A stretch of 64,000 nt of DNA. Origin: Acanthosepion pharaonis. Taxonomy: Eukaryota > Mollusca > Cephalopoda > Sepiida > Sepiidae. Shown here in pieces: positions 1-9,629 of this stretch (positions are counted from its first letter, which is position 1; the number at the start of each line of letters is the position of its first letter). Made by a program: the position numbers and the translations under genes. The notes under the pieces were generated by a model. It was not told the origin of the DNA. It searched no databases and saw nothing but the letters and a program-made list of their open reading frames with translations. Location of the stretch: positions 270,001-334,000 of the forward strand of contig CAHIKZ030000026.1 of NCBI GenBank assembly GCA_903632075.3, in the 5' to 3' direction.

Positions 1-77
1 CTTTTGTTTAGTAGAATATCTTGCTTCTTAAATTTAAGGATTTTAATTTTTTTAACGTGGGGGTGGGTTGTACTTAC

Positions 78-391
78 CCTGCATTCTTCGATGATACGCG
101 TCTCATTTTTGTATTTTCCAATCTGTGTGGTTGGACAGGCCCTCCAAGGAAGAGTACTTCGAAAACTGAGGACTAAATAATAGAGACACCAAGCGATTAT
201 TGTGTTGTAATAAAGTCCGACGATGAAGGAAATCATGGCACAGCAGAGACCAATGCCGCCCAAATAGGGAGAAATTTGATTCCATGCTCCAATGGCACCT
301 TTGCGCATGCGTTGTCCGATTGCCAATTCAAGGAAAAAAATCGGGATGCCCTCTAAAGCTAGCATCAGTGTGTAAGGAATAAGGAAAGCTC
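78..391 (-). CDS. SLC6 amino-acid transporter, second coding exon (TM2-TM3)
   Basis: Continues the SLC6 gene. The acceptor TTTCACAG precedes GAGCTTTC, so the split codon (G + GA) restores the family motif NGGGAF. The exon encodes 104 further residues: TM2 (AFLIPYTLMLALEGIP), the loop motif FFLELAIGQRMRKG, then W-N-x-I-S-P and TM3 (GLCCAMISFIVGLYYNTII), ending after LPWRACP and an N-glycosylation sequon (NET) in the start of the large extracellular loop 2. It closes at AGG/GTAAGTA in phase 0. No stop or frameshift is present, so purifying selection is plausible. Together the two exons give about 233 residues, roughly a third of a typical 630-730 residue SLC6 protein. The rest lies left of the window. 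Confidence 0.93.
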
Positions 392-509
392 CTGTGAAAT
401 GAAAAAAAAAAAATAAATGGAAGGAGACAAAGGATAGGTCGAAATTCTGAGAGCTTTCGGCTATACTTTTAGCCATTATCAAGGATGATTTTTATTTATT
501 TCTTTAACT

Positions 510-700
510 GAATGTATGGGTTGTGTTATGTATGTATCTAGAGTTATAGGAATGTTTTTATTTCCCCGAACATGGTCAGTACATTGTGGCCATGTTCATA
601 GTTAATCTTACTGAGTGTTCGTTTTTTTTTATAGTTTTATTATTTGGGCTTCCATTATTTTTAATCTTTATTTTTTACATGTAGATGAGCTTATTATGAT
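510..700 (+). repeat. Dispersed repeat shared with 63600-63720
   Basis: A stretch with ACATTGTGG, CATGTTCATAGTTAAT and CTTCCATTATTTTTA that is recognisably similar, in the same orientation, to the segment inside the inverted-repeat element near 63.6 kb. It has no coding capacity. At the far-right copy the segment is flanked by terminal inverted repeats, so this may be a relic of the same MITE family. Confidence 0.5.
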
Positions 701-865
701 TCTATTTTCTACTAGTATGTTTCGGCTGATGCCTGGTATTTTTTTTGCGTGTGTTTAAATGTGTTCTAATGGAGCTGTGGTCAGATAGGTGTAACGTAAA
801 TAGTTTGGATAGGTATGTAGTAGTGTGACCGATTTAATTTATTATTTAATTTATTTATTTTATTT

Positions 866-1030
866 AAGCGTTTCACCCCAAGCAAGGCGGGAAGCCACTA
901 GGACGTAAGGGGTTACAGAAGATTTGGAGCAAGATCAGATAGGAGTGATAGAGGAAAGGATGAGGAGAAGGATAAGAGGATAGATCAAGGCAACTGGAGA
1001 TGTCGATTGACATTACATTTGATATGAGTT
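866..1030 (-). mobile_element. 3' end of jockey/L2-type LINE (5'-truncated)
   Basis: Begins with the recurrent 3' terminus of this LINE, read on the minus strand as a short 3'UTR ending in CTTGCTTGGGGTGAAA. Going inward it reaches the last codons of the reverse-transcriptase ORF (FKCNVN-like, here decayed). The same terminus recurs in many places in this window (about 2.55, 14.4, 15.0, 15.65, 54.6 kb), which defines it as a LINE end and not chance similarity. Confidence 0.7.
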
Positions 1031-1264
1031 TGGTTTGATCAGGCGGACAGTTCCTTAAGTTTTAATTTTCCAGGCCTGTTATTTTTTTATTATAAGGTCA
1101 GTTCTTTCTTTATTTATTTTTGTAATTAATTTAATTTTCTTGTTCCGGTCGATTGGAGTAGTGTATTTCTTTATAATATTTCTAAGTGAAAATTCATCTT
1201 GCTAAAAGTTGGCGTGTATTTGATTTTTGTAGAAGATTTTAATGTTATTGTTTTTATCTATTCA

Positions 1265-1520
1265 GTAAAAAATAATGGCTCAGATTTTTCAATCGGAGAG
1301 TCGAATTCCAATTCCCTTTAGATTCGTCATATTCACTTACGCATATAATACCCTTGGGAAAGGTTTGAATCCACCAATTCACCTGCCAGCTATGGGCTAA
1401 TTAGTAAAACGTGTATCAATAAAACCATTATTATCTAAAAAAAAAATACATTCTTACAGTCTAAAGATATTTTCTGGCTTTAAATAACCTGAAAAAAAAA
1501 CTAATCATTCAAATAAAATC
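1265..1520 (+). repeat. tRNA-part and tail of composite SINE
   Basis: Plus-strand copy lacking the 5S-like head. It retains the tRNA-derived B-box region (GAGAGTCGAATTCCAATTCC), the body with CCCTTGGGAAAGGTTTGAAT, and the tail GGCTTTAAATAACCTG. Compare the fuller minus-strand copy at 45.02-45.44 kb. Lies inside the SLC6 intron, opposite to the gene. Confidence 0.7.
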
Positions 1521-1909
1521 GTGAATAGAGATGCACTGTTTGTCAACCGCTAGGAGATATGTCCAATCCGTTATGTTTGGGCAGGTGACAAGCAAATCTA
1601 TGCCACTGAACGGGATATTTACTGTAGCCAATATTTATTCATTCATTCATCTATTCAGCTTGAGCAATTGCACCGTTGTTAACACTACTCCCCTGTGGTT
1701 CAAGGTGACATTCAAGGCAAAATAGTGCAATGGCTTGTTGGTTTCTTTTGCAGCGGGAATCTTGTGGTTAACCCGTCCTTCCATCCAGAGGTGGTTTCGT
1801 TTTTGAAGTTACTTTCTTTTAGCCTTTGCTTACAGAGGTAGAAAATACATGGCGGCAGGTGGTTTAAATTCAGAGCTTCTTTCTCCTAGACTGGTTACCA
1901 CCCTAGGTT

Positions 1910-2290
1910 ATAGAACCCATTCTTTTCGATCTATTTTGCAGTGAGGATGTCGCGGTTATTCCGTCTCAGAAGTTCCTCCGTCCATTGGTAAAGTCGTTGA
2001 CCTCTAAGTCGCAGCTTTTCACGCCCAGGCTGGCGACTGGCCGATGGCCGTTTGCACAGGTGGGTTGGAGAGAGGCATTCCGTTTCGCTGTGTGAAGGTA
2101 GTCAGAAAACTCTTCCGAATACCTTTACACAGTTTACCCGGCAGGGCGATGCCGTTGACCGAGGTGTGGCCGTCGCGGCACCCATGCCACCTCTTGGGAC
2201 CATTTACAAGTGCTGGATGTAGGCCGGTGACCAATAGAGTTCCGCATCCCAATTAACCTTAGTAAAGCAAAGGTTAATTCACAACGGCAA
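1910..2290. other. GC-rich island of unknown nature
   Basis: Base composition is visibly much richer in G+C than the AT-rich surroundings. Overlapping ORFs of 70-77 codons exist on both strands (2044-2256 plus, 2019-2252 minus), but neither shows a recognisable domain. A short palindrome (TTAACCTTAGTAAAGC with AAGGTTAA) sits at its right edge near 2256-2280. It could be a transposon fragment or a transferred segment. I do not recognise it. Confidence 0.35.
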
Positions 2291-2544
2291 AAAATGTAGA
2301 TATTAACACTTGCAATCAGTCAAGATCAGAAGCCACGAGAGCCATGGCAATATAATTTCCTTTTCTTTCTTTTGTACTAGCTGCCCCCAAATCTAAACCA
2401 GAGACGTCAATAGACAGCGTTTTTTTTTTCTTTTTTTTTTTTTGCTCCTCAACAAGTGAATTGCCGTATATTTTTCAGAAGTGAAAACATTTTCCAAAAT
2501 CATTGTAAACGTTTAAAGTTAAGGATTTAAAAAAAAAAAATTTC

Positions 2545-3440
2545 ACCACAAGCAAGGCAATACAGCCACTAGGACGTAAGTGGTTACTGAGTGTTAAAGA
2601 ATATGATAAAATCTATTATTGATGAGAGAGAACAATAAAAGGACGGGAATTAAGAAGACAGAAGATAACAATTGACATTGCTTTTAAACATTTGAAGATC
2701 AAACTTGGTTAGGCAGCAAGAAGGCCTGAAGCGAGTTCCAAAAACGAGTCGTGTGATAGAAGAAACTGTTAGCATAAAACTTACGGTTACATCCAGCCAT
2801 TTCAACTCCAATCAGTTTCTGCGCTTAAATTGATAAAGCCTAGGTAGCATAGCGGAAAGTAATATTTATTTTGAAAATACAAAAATCTGGCACAAGGCCA
2901 AGGGGATAAGAGGAAGGCTGGTCTTCAGTATGTCTTATCTTAAACTTAGCTAGCCACAATTACTGACCCAAACATACCACAGTATCCCTTATACCAAAAC
3001 AACACGTTCTTACTTATCATTCTTACTACAGTCACCATAATACCTCGGGGTCTCTATCAAGTCTAGTTCCCATAAGTGCAAATTGTCTGGGGTAGGGGGG
3101 GGATAAATATAACTATTTTTAAAACGCGGAAAGTTCATCAGAACAATTACCATAAAAGTATTTACAGAAAAGGCACAGGGAAGCTACGTTACGGCGGCGG
3201 GAAATGGTTTGAAGCCGAGATACCAGGTCAGGACCAATAAAATTGCAGATTTTTTCTTAGGCCTTTATCAAGAATCTCTAAATATATATCAGGAAAACCA
3301 GACCAGATGTGGCAAGAATATTCAAGGTAAGGACGAATGGTTGACTTATAAATATGTAAGATAGATTCTGGCGAGAGAAATTGTCTAGCACGAAACAGTA
3401 AACCAAATTTTTAGTTGCAAACTTAGCAATTAATTCAATG
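2545..3440 (-). mobile_element. jockey/L2-type LINE 3' portion with internal insert
   Basis: Read on the minus strand: decayed reverse-transcriptase C-terminus (3160-3440: 'RICNFIGPDL', a fingerprint of this LINE), then a non-coding insert (about 2850-3150, with CACTGTGGTATGTTTGGGTC-like sequence), then the last RT codons and the 3' end at 2545. The same insert occurs at the same place in the copies at 59.8-60.0 and 61.27-61.46 kb and in the fragment at 36.24-36.42 kb, so it marks a subfamily. Confidence 0.7.
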
Positions 3441-3561
3441 TACTCTTTCTACAATTCCATATTATTTTCTAAAATGTGCAAGTGTACAGTTCCAAGAAGC
3501 CATTGAAAAACATAAATTATTACTGTTTTAAAACTTCGTTCATGTATACTATTATTATAAA

Positions 3562-4016
3562 CTAGCAGTAGAGCCCGGCGTTGCCCGGGGATGTAACAGT
3601 AAGATATAGGTCAAGTATCGACCATCATGAAGACTGAAAAATAAAATTGACAAAGATTATTGTTTAAGGTTGATGGACACGCATGTCTTAATTAGTTTTT
3701 TGTTTGTTTGTTTGTTTTTTTTTACGAATTGGTCAAACCCAAACTCAAACAAAAACATTGTTTTCAATCGTTATGAGTCTACCGACTGAATAGAATTTTA
3801 TTATAAACAATTGTCTTGTAAATGGAATTTTTAAAGCATTCTGAATGTAAAAATAAAGAAAAAGGTGTGCAAGACAATAAGAAACACTACCTGCCAAAAA
3901 TAAGTGAAGTTTTGTTGAAATCGGTTGAAAAATGTAGGAAATCCGATCCTACATATAAACGAACACACACACATATACACACACACACACGCACAATCTG
4001 CGTTTTATAATAAGTA
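3562..4016 (+). repeat. Dispersed repeat with GCCCGGCGTTGCCCGGG end
   Basis: Starts ACTAGCAGTAGAGCCCGGCG and contains a CA-rich run near 3963-3993. An inverted, longer copy is at 53.10-53.78 kb. Both copies share the end motif and the GTTTAAGGTTGATGGACACG / ATTGTTTTCAATCGTTATGA blocks. The 62-codon ORF inside (3822-4010) runs into the CA microsatellite and is not a credible gene. Probably a non-autonomous mobile element; class unknown. Confidence 0.6.
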
Positions 4017-4239
4017 AGATGAATTTTTTTTTTAATGTTTATGCAACAAAGAGTAAAAGTGCTGCTAATTTATTTGTTGAAAATCATTTCACTGTGTGCA
4101 TTGTTACTTTTGGACATTATCAACACATTTCGTGAATATCGTGAGAGTACAGTTCACGCTTTGTGTCTGAGTAATCAAGAAACGAAATTTACATAGACTC
4201 CATTCAAAAATATTTAAACTCTCGGCTGTATACAGCCAC

Positions 4240-4645
4240 TTTCTCAGGTCAAAGCTTAAAAACGTCTTTGAGCGAATGAAACGCGTGGTTCCTCTCGAGG
4301 ACCATCCTTCTTCAAATCTTGCCGACTGGTGCTACGGCATCACAAACGAAGAACTCTATAAAATAACAGAAACGCTATCATTTGAGGATTTTTATCTACA
4401 GCGACAACTAAAGCATGACAGCACATGTAACTCGATGAGAGAATAACGGCATAAGAACTTGACATTCCACACTACTTAAAAAAAAGGTTAGGTAGGAAAT
4501 CCCCATTAATACTGGAAAGAGCAATAACAGCTACTGGACATGAGAAACCCAGTTTCTTGAAAAATTCTTTTAAGAGAAAGATTTTATAGATTTCAATCGA
4601 CTGTGGCATTGGTTACGGAAATGTTGAATGTTACTATTAGCCATT
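4240..4645 (+). mobile_element. LINE ORF2 C-terminal fragment (ITNEELY type)
   Basis: Translates with interruptions to a recurrent LINE tail: ITNEELYKITETLSFEDF, then a QRQLKH block, and after stops a region encoding LERA-TATGHEKPSF-like residues and FKRK. Paralogous fragments occur at 43.40-43.76 kb (+) and, inverted, at 6.65-7.04 and 25.44-25.93 kb. Clade not assigned. Confidence 0.6.
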
Positions 4646-4659
4646 CCAAGTCGGCAGTT

Positions 4660-5001
4660 AATATGTTAATAAATTTAATTGGCCAAAATAAACATTAAGT
4701 AATCTTATATAGCAATTTTGCATGTCAACCTCTCCCAAAAATATCGATGGCATAATGTAAGGTTTCAAATATCCAAACTAGCAGTGGATATATTAATAAA
4801 TTTAATTGGCCAGAATAAACATTAAGTCAATAACATTTTAAATCTTATACAGAAATTTGTAATGGTAACGTCTCCCAAAAACGTCGACGGTATTATATTT
4901 GGTTCAAATATCCAAGCTTGCAGTGGATATATTGATAAATTTAAAGAATAATAAAATATTAAATAATGGTTACAATAAACATTAAATAGTCTTATATAAC
5001 C
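4660..5001 (+). repeat. ~135-bp tandem repeat, left part
   Basis: Two and a half diverged units with recurring blocks ATTAATAAATTTAATTGGCC, ACATTAAGTAATCTTATA and TATCGATGGCAT. The array resumes in the same orientation at 6244, so it was split by the element inserted at 5012-6233. Confidence 0.75.
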
Positions 5002-5011
5002 ATTTCTAATG

Positions 5012-6233
5012 GTTGGTTGGTTGATTTTGTTTTGCGGTATATAAACCTCTGATGGTTATCAAATGCAGGAATTTAAATATTTTATATGTAATTTTATGCT
5101 TTTAGGGCAAAAGGTATGTTTTTTCGATATATAGTTTGTAGATAAAATGTTTGTTTAGCGGGGTATAAACTCTTTATTTGTCATTTAATGCAGAAATTTA
5201 ATTTTCTTGGGATCATTATTAATTACTTTTTAAAAAAATTATTGCTGGTAATTCTCTATTTCAAAAATGGGTTGCTGGTAATATTTGTTTAAAATATCAT
5301 ACTGGTAGTATTTTTTTTTTTAGAAAAATGTATTGCCGGTAATTTTTACTATGAAAATGTATTGCTGGTATTTTCACTATAAAACATATTGCTGGTATTT
5401 TTACTATGACAATATATTGCTAGTATTTTTTTTTTTAGAAAAATGTATTGCTGGTAATTTTTTACTATGAAAATGTATTGCTGGTATTTTTACTATAAAA
5501 ACGTATTGCTGGTATTTTTACTATGAAAATATATTGCTGTTATTTTTTTTAGAAAAATGTATTGCTGGTAATTTTTTACTATGAAAATGTATTGCTGGTA
5601 TTTTTACTATAAAAACGTATTGCTGGTATTTTTACTATGAAAATATATTGCTGGTATATTTTTTTAGAAAAATGTATTGCTGGTGATTTTTTACTATGAA
5701 AATGTATTGCTGGCATTTTTACTATAAAAACGTATTGCTGGTATTTTTACTATGAAAATATATTGCTGGTATTTTTACTATAAAATGTATTGCTGGTATT
5801 TTTGCTATAAAAACATATTGCTGGTATTTTTACTATGAAAATATATTTCTGGTATTATTTTTTTAGAAAAATGTATTGCTGGTAATTTTTACTATGAAAA
5901 TGTATTGCTGGTATTTTTACTATAAAAACGTATTGCTGGTATTTTTACTATGAAAATATATTGCTGGTATTATTACTATAAAATGTATTGTTGAGATTTT
6001 TACTATAGAAATGCATTGCTGGTATTTTTACTATGAAAATATATTTTTATATTTTCATAGTGTTTTGACCCGTTTGCGGGTTAATTATTTGCCCATATTT
6101 GATACCCTAACAGGTGCTCCACCCGAGTCAGGGTGGACCTGGGAACAACAGCAATTAAGAGGTGGTTCCAGGTTCCTCGAAACCTCTCAATCGGTGGCGT
6201 TGCTGGCGGATGTAGTTTATCGTCTTAGGGTGA
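5012..6233 (-). mobile_element. SINE-like element with internal 28-bp VNTR and TSD
   Basis: Minus-oriented element inserted in a tandem array. Both flanks carry ATTTCTAATG (5002-5011 and 6234-6243), a 10-bp target-site duplication. Read on the minus strand it has a head of about 190 bp (GACGATAAACTACATCC... CCTGTTAGGGTA), then about 29 units of a 28-bp repeat (unit on plus: GTATTGCTGGTATTTTTACT + ATGAAAAT) at 5225-6055, then a tail with GGTTTATATACCGCAAAAC and CAAC repeats. Related copies: 11.13-11.55, 17.48-17.69, 29.40-29.69 and 36.50-37.0 kb. The 76-codon ORF at 6011-6241 covers the head and is not a gene. Confidence 0.78.
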
Positions 6234-6243
6234 ATTTCTAATG

Positions 6244-6580
6244 ATAATTGTACCAAAAATATTGATTGCATTATGTAAGGTTCAAATATCCATGCCAGCA
6301 GTGAATATATTAATAAATTTGATTTGCCAAAGTAAACCTTAAGTAATCTTATATAGCAATTTCTAATGGTAATTCTCTCCTAAACATCGATAGCATTATG
6401 TAAGGATTTAAATATCCAAGGGAGCAGCAAAATTAATAAATTTGAAAATGCTGAAATAAACATTGTCTAATGGTATCTCTCAAAGATATCGATAAGGGTT
6501 CAAATAGCTGCGCTAGCAGTGAAAGTGCTCAATTTAATTGTATTTACCAAAATTATTGTAAGTAGTAGTTGTAGTATATA
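6244..6580 (+). repeat. ~135-bp tandem repeat, right part
   Basis: Continuation of the array at 4660-5001 with the same blocks (ATTAATAAATTTGA, AATCTTATATAGCAATTTCT, CATCGATAGCATTATGTAAG), the last unit degenerate. Confidence 0.7.
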
Positions 6581-6649
6581 GGTATTTTAATACATTAATT
6601 TGTAATGTTAATGTCAATAGTAATATTAGTCGTTTCGCTACAAGGAAAC

Positions 6650-7040
6650 ACTTGGCATTCATTGACCGAGCAGCCAATATTGTTTTCGGTTGAGATTTTT
6701 AAAATCTTTCTCTTAAAAGAATTTTTCCAGGAATATAGGTTTCTCCTACCCAGTAACTGTTCCTACTCTTTCCAATAATGATGGAAACATTTTTATTTGA
6801 AGTTGTATAGAACGTCATCATCTTGACTATATCATTATGTTCTCTTCGATTTATATGTGCTATCCATTTTAGTTGTTGTTGCTGTTGAAAGTCTTCAAGT
6901 GATGTGGTTTCTGTTATTTGGTACAGTTCTTTGTTTGTGATTCTCTAGCGCCAATTCACAATGTCCAGAGAAGGATGATGTTTGCCAAGACCTTCACACT
7001 CCACTCGTTCAAAGTCATTTTTAACCACTGATCTTAGAAA
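6650..7040 (-). mobile_element. LINE ORF2 C-terminal fragment (ITNEELY type), inverted
   Basis: Reverse complement of the fragment family seen at 4.24 kb: contains the complement of CATTGACCGAGCAGCC, the TTCTCTTAAAAGAAT block and the ITNKELY-type codons near 6900-6945. Opposite orientation to the 4.24-kb copy within the same intron. Confidence 0.6.
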
Positions 7041-7219
7041 GAGGTTGTATACAGCTGACAGTTTATATATTTCTGAACTGTTTCGGCGTCGGGCCTGACT
7101 TTTGACTGAAAATCTCGATCTGACGAGGATGCTTAAAAAATATAACTCAAGTTTATTACGGTAACTACCAAAAATAGAGACAACAATCGTTTAACTCTTT
7201 AAATAAATCATTCTCTCAC

Positions 7220-7604
7220 CTCCTCCATTTTTCTGTACTAAATACGGAAATCTCCAGACGTTACCCAAGCCGACAGCATAGCCAATGACTGCTAAGATAT
7301 ACTGAAATTTGTTATCCCACGAGGCTCGTGTTCTTTTCGAGATATTTTCCTCCTCTTCTTTTTTAAGCGTGGATATCAACTCTTCTGTCGATTTGTGCGT
7401 CGCATCGGCGAGTGTTGACCGGGGAGAGCTTCCGTTCAGAGACTGACATCTTGTGTTAACACCGCCGTTGGAGAAATGACTGCCAATTGTAGCCACGGTT
7501 GATGGACAGGATGAGCCAACCGACTGCGTTCCTTCGGCAATGCTCGATAGATACGAATTAGACCGACGCAGATGATTGGATAAAGATAATCCTTTTTTGC
7601 TCAT
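7220..7604 (-). CDS. SLC6 amino-acid transporter, first coding exon (N-terminus and TM1)
   Basis: First visible coding exon of a Na+/Cl- dependent SLC6 transporter. It encodes 128 residues plus the first base of a Gly codon. Residues 1-90 are a Ser/Thr-rich cytosolic tail ending in a Lys/Glu-rich stretch (KKEEEEN). Residues 95-98 are SWDN, and TM1 spans about 99-123 with the Na+-site signature GYAVGLGNVWRFPY, then QKNGGG. The exon runs to 7611 on the 5' side, where a pyrimidine-rich tract and CAG acceptor lie just upstream. The donor at its 3' end reads GGAG/GTGAGAG. The ATG at 7604 is the natural start because it gives a tail of normal family length, but an upstream in-frame coding exon cannot be excluded. 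TM1 and exon 2 resemble the SLC6A15-A20 (B0AT/NTT4/XT) group more than the monoamine or GABA transporters. Substrate is not predictable. Confidence 0.93.
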
Positions 7605-7714
7605 CTTTGGCCTGAAAAAGAAAACAAAACCAATGCTTATATTTAAAAAAAAAAAAAAAAAAAAGAAAAGAAAGATAGTTGTTTATATAATCCATTTCTG
7701 ACGAATGGACTTTA

Positions 7715-7750
<36 letters not shown>

Positions 7751-7895
7751 AATAATAATAATAATAATAATTTCTGTGGTTTCTGTTGTGTACACATTTC
7801 CTTCCGGGTCCCAACCAGAGACCTAAGGTCAGAAATAGCTTCATGGCATTTTTCATTGATCATTTTCATAAAAAACCCTAAGATCACGCAATTTT
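7715..7895 (-). mobile_element. 3' tail of Dong-like LINE with palindromic ATT/AAT array
   Basis: Minus-strand 3'UTR of the TAA-associated LINE (complement of GACCTTAGGTCTC... GGGACCCGGAAGGAAATG) ending in a trinucleotide run. The run switches from ATT units to AAT units near 7747, giving a palindromic microsatellite about 55 bp long. Lies about 110 bp upstream of the SLC6 exon acceptor. Confidence 0.75.
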
Positions 7896-8149
7896 ACATA
7901 GCCGGTTAGAGTGGGTTTTCTAGCAGTGTTTGGCAACCAGTCTAGAAGGGGATAATCCTGCATTCAAAATTCAGCCACTTGAAGCTATATAAAGAGGGGG
8001 TGCTATAGACATAAGCACAACATAATTGGAAAAAGTCTGGATAACCCCATGAGAGACCGATTATCTAGAGTGTTACATGAGGCCCAAGGAAGCGGGCTAG
8101 ACACTGTTAGTGACTTTCATTTTTTTTCTTCGTCGGATTTTTATCCTTT

Positions 8150-8557
8150 TCACTACTACTACTACTAATATTACTACAATTATTATTATTATTATTATTA
8201 TTATTTTCTGGGGATTCTGAAGTATATATATTTCCTTCCGAGTCCCACCCAGAGATCTAAGTTCTGAAATGTATTTTATAAAAAAACAAAACAAAACAAA
8301 AAAAAAAGGCTGAGAACACATTTTACACATATAAAGCTCTTCGTACTGTGTGAACTGTACTTGTGAGTACAAGGTTTTGTATTTCTTTCAGGCATGGGCT
8401 TCCAGGAATCACTTCAATGAGTCTATCGGAACCTTTTCCAATCAATCCGAGTGCTCCAAATACGACTGGAATTATGGATGTCCTCATGTGCCTTATTTCT
8501 GAGGTTTCCATTTCAAGATCCTTGTCTTTTGATAATATTATTATCATTATTATTCGA

Positions 8558-8588
<31 letters not shown>

Positions 8589-8606
8589 ATTATTATCATT
8601 ATTATA
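8150..8606 (-). mobile_element. Dong-like LINE, C-terminus and tail, TAA-bounded
   Basis: Minus-strand copy carrying the end of the endonuclease ORF (8323-8547: I-R-H-M-R-T-S-I-I-P-V-V-F-G-A-L-G, then IPGSPCLKEIQ) and 3'UTR. It is bounded by ATT/ACT arrays on both sides (8152-8202 and 8535-8606), as expected for an insertion into a TAA-type microsatellite. Starts inside the ORF, so it is 5'-truncated. Confidence 0.8.
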
Positions 8607-8689
8607 AAATATTTGGTTATTTCTGATTAATGTATTATCATTATTATTTGTGTATGTTATGTTTCCTGCTTTGTATTCTGTAGAGCGAA

Positions 8690-9060
8690 AAACATTAGGT
8701 TTATAATACACAGATGTCCACAAGGACACATGGCACAGGGGATAAAGGCTTTAGTTAGATCCAGTGACAGGGTCCAAAGAGTGTGAGTTCAATACCTGGT
8801 TAAGGCAGTGGGGACCTTGGAGATGGGAATTAACAGGAGATAACTGATAACTAACATCCATTAGACATGACACGTGGAACTAGAACAGTCTACTCCAGTG
8901 AGTAAAATAAAGGGTTCAGTTCGACATCCCAACCACCTGAAGAAGGCCAGACCGTACAACGACCGAAACTTTGTGATAAATATGGCAACAAAGATGAGGA
9001 CAATAGTCCGAATAATGTAAATAGTGTACATAATACCTCATCTTAGAAATATAGACAGAT
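8690..9060 (+). repeat. tRNA-derived SINE (TGGCACAGTGG family)
   Basis: A-box-like TGGCACAGGGGATAAAGGC followed 35-50 bases later by a B-box-like GAGTTCAATACC define an RNA polymerase III tRNA-type head. The body ends with CCTGAAGAAGGCCAG, CGACCGAAAC and AATAATGTAAATAGTG, then ACATAATACCTCATC. An inverted copy with TSD lies at 61476-61821. Confidence 0.7.
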
Positions 9061-9545
9061 ACTTTTATGGAGGTGTTTCTTTCAGATGGTACTGCTATTT
9101 TAATAAGCATACACTTCCTAAATTTCTTGTCTTTTATGATAATTTCAGGTCCGTTGTCTTTTATTTTCGTGCTAGTTTGAATTAGCATATCCCAGAGGAT
9201 AGTTACATCGTTATTTTGGTTAACTGTGTCTGGTTGATGCTCATACCATCTCTCAGTGGTATCGATTTTGTGCGTCTTGCACATATGTTGCTACCGTGTT
9301 ATATACACTATTTTCTAGTTCCGGACATCCTGAGATGATGTGGTCGACAGTTTCATGCACCTAGTTGTTCAAAACATTTGCGGAAATGTTTTTTGTCACT
9401 TGGTACTCTCATGTCAGTAAATATGCAAAGATTTTTTTCTATCTTTGATAATAATGTCTGGGTGATTTGCTTGTATTGTTCGATCTGCTTTGATAGCAAA
9501 GTCCCATAATATGGTAACCTCTGCTCCCACAACAATGAACAGCAT
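9060..9545 (-). mobile_element. Diverged R2/R4-type LINE endonuclease-region fragment
   Basis: Minus-strand ORF 8916-9284 includes RWYEHQPDTV, VTILWDM and IIIKDKKFRKCMLIKIAVPS, colinear with the restriction-like endonuclease region of the copy at 22.8-24.2 kb but clearly diverged. The neighbouring frame (9353-9535) is the upstream continuation with knuckle-region remnants. A different subfamily from the other copies. Confidence 0.6.
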
Positions 9546-9629
9546 TTATTTTATAATCCAATGTGGGCTCATAACCAGTGACCTAGGACAAGCAAAGAAT
9601 GTAATATTTTATTATATCAAACCAAATTA

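Larger units (their letters stand above)
392..7219 (-). other. SLC6 gene intron between the first two coding exons
   Basis: A 6.8-kb phase-1 intron defined by matching GT donor (complement of 7218-7219) and AG acceptor (complement of 392-393). It is packed with mobile-element remnants listed separately and holds no further exon that I could recognise. Its LINE fragments lie in both orientations (plus near 4.25 kb, minus near 6.65 kb), so the pre-mRNA could form intramolecular duplex. Confidence 0.88.

Noticed and set aside
2019..2256. Small gene in the GC-rich island
   Set aside because: Frames of similar length open on both strands, as expected from GC-rich composition. No domain or splice signal matches.
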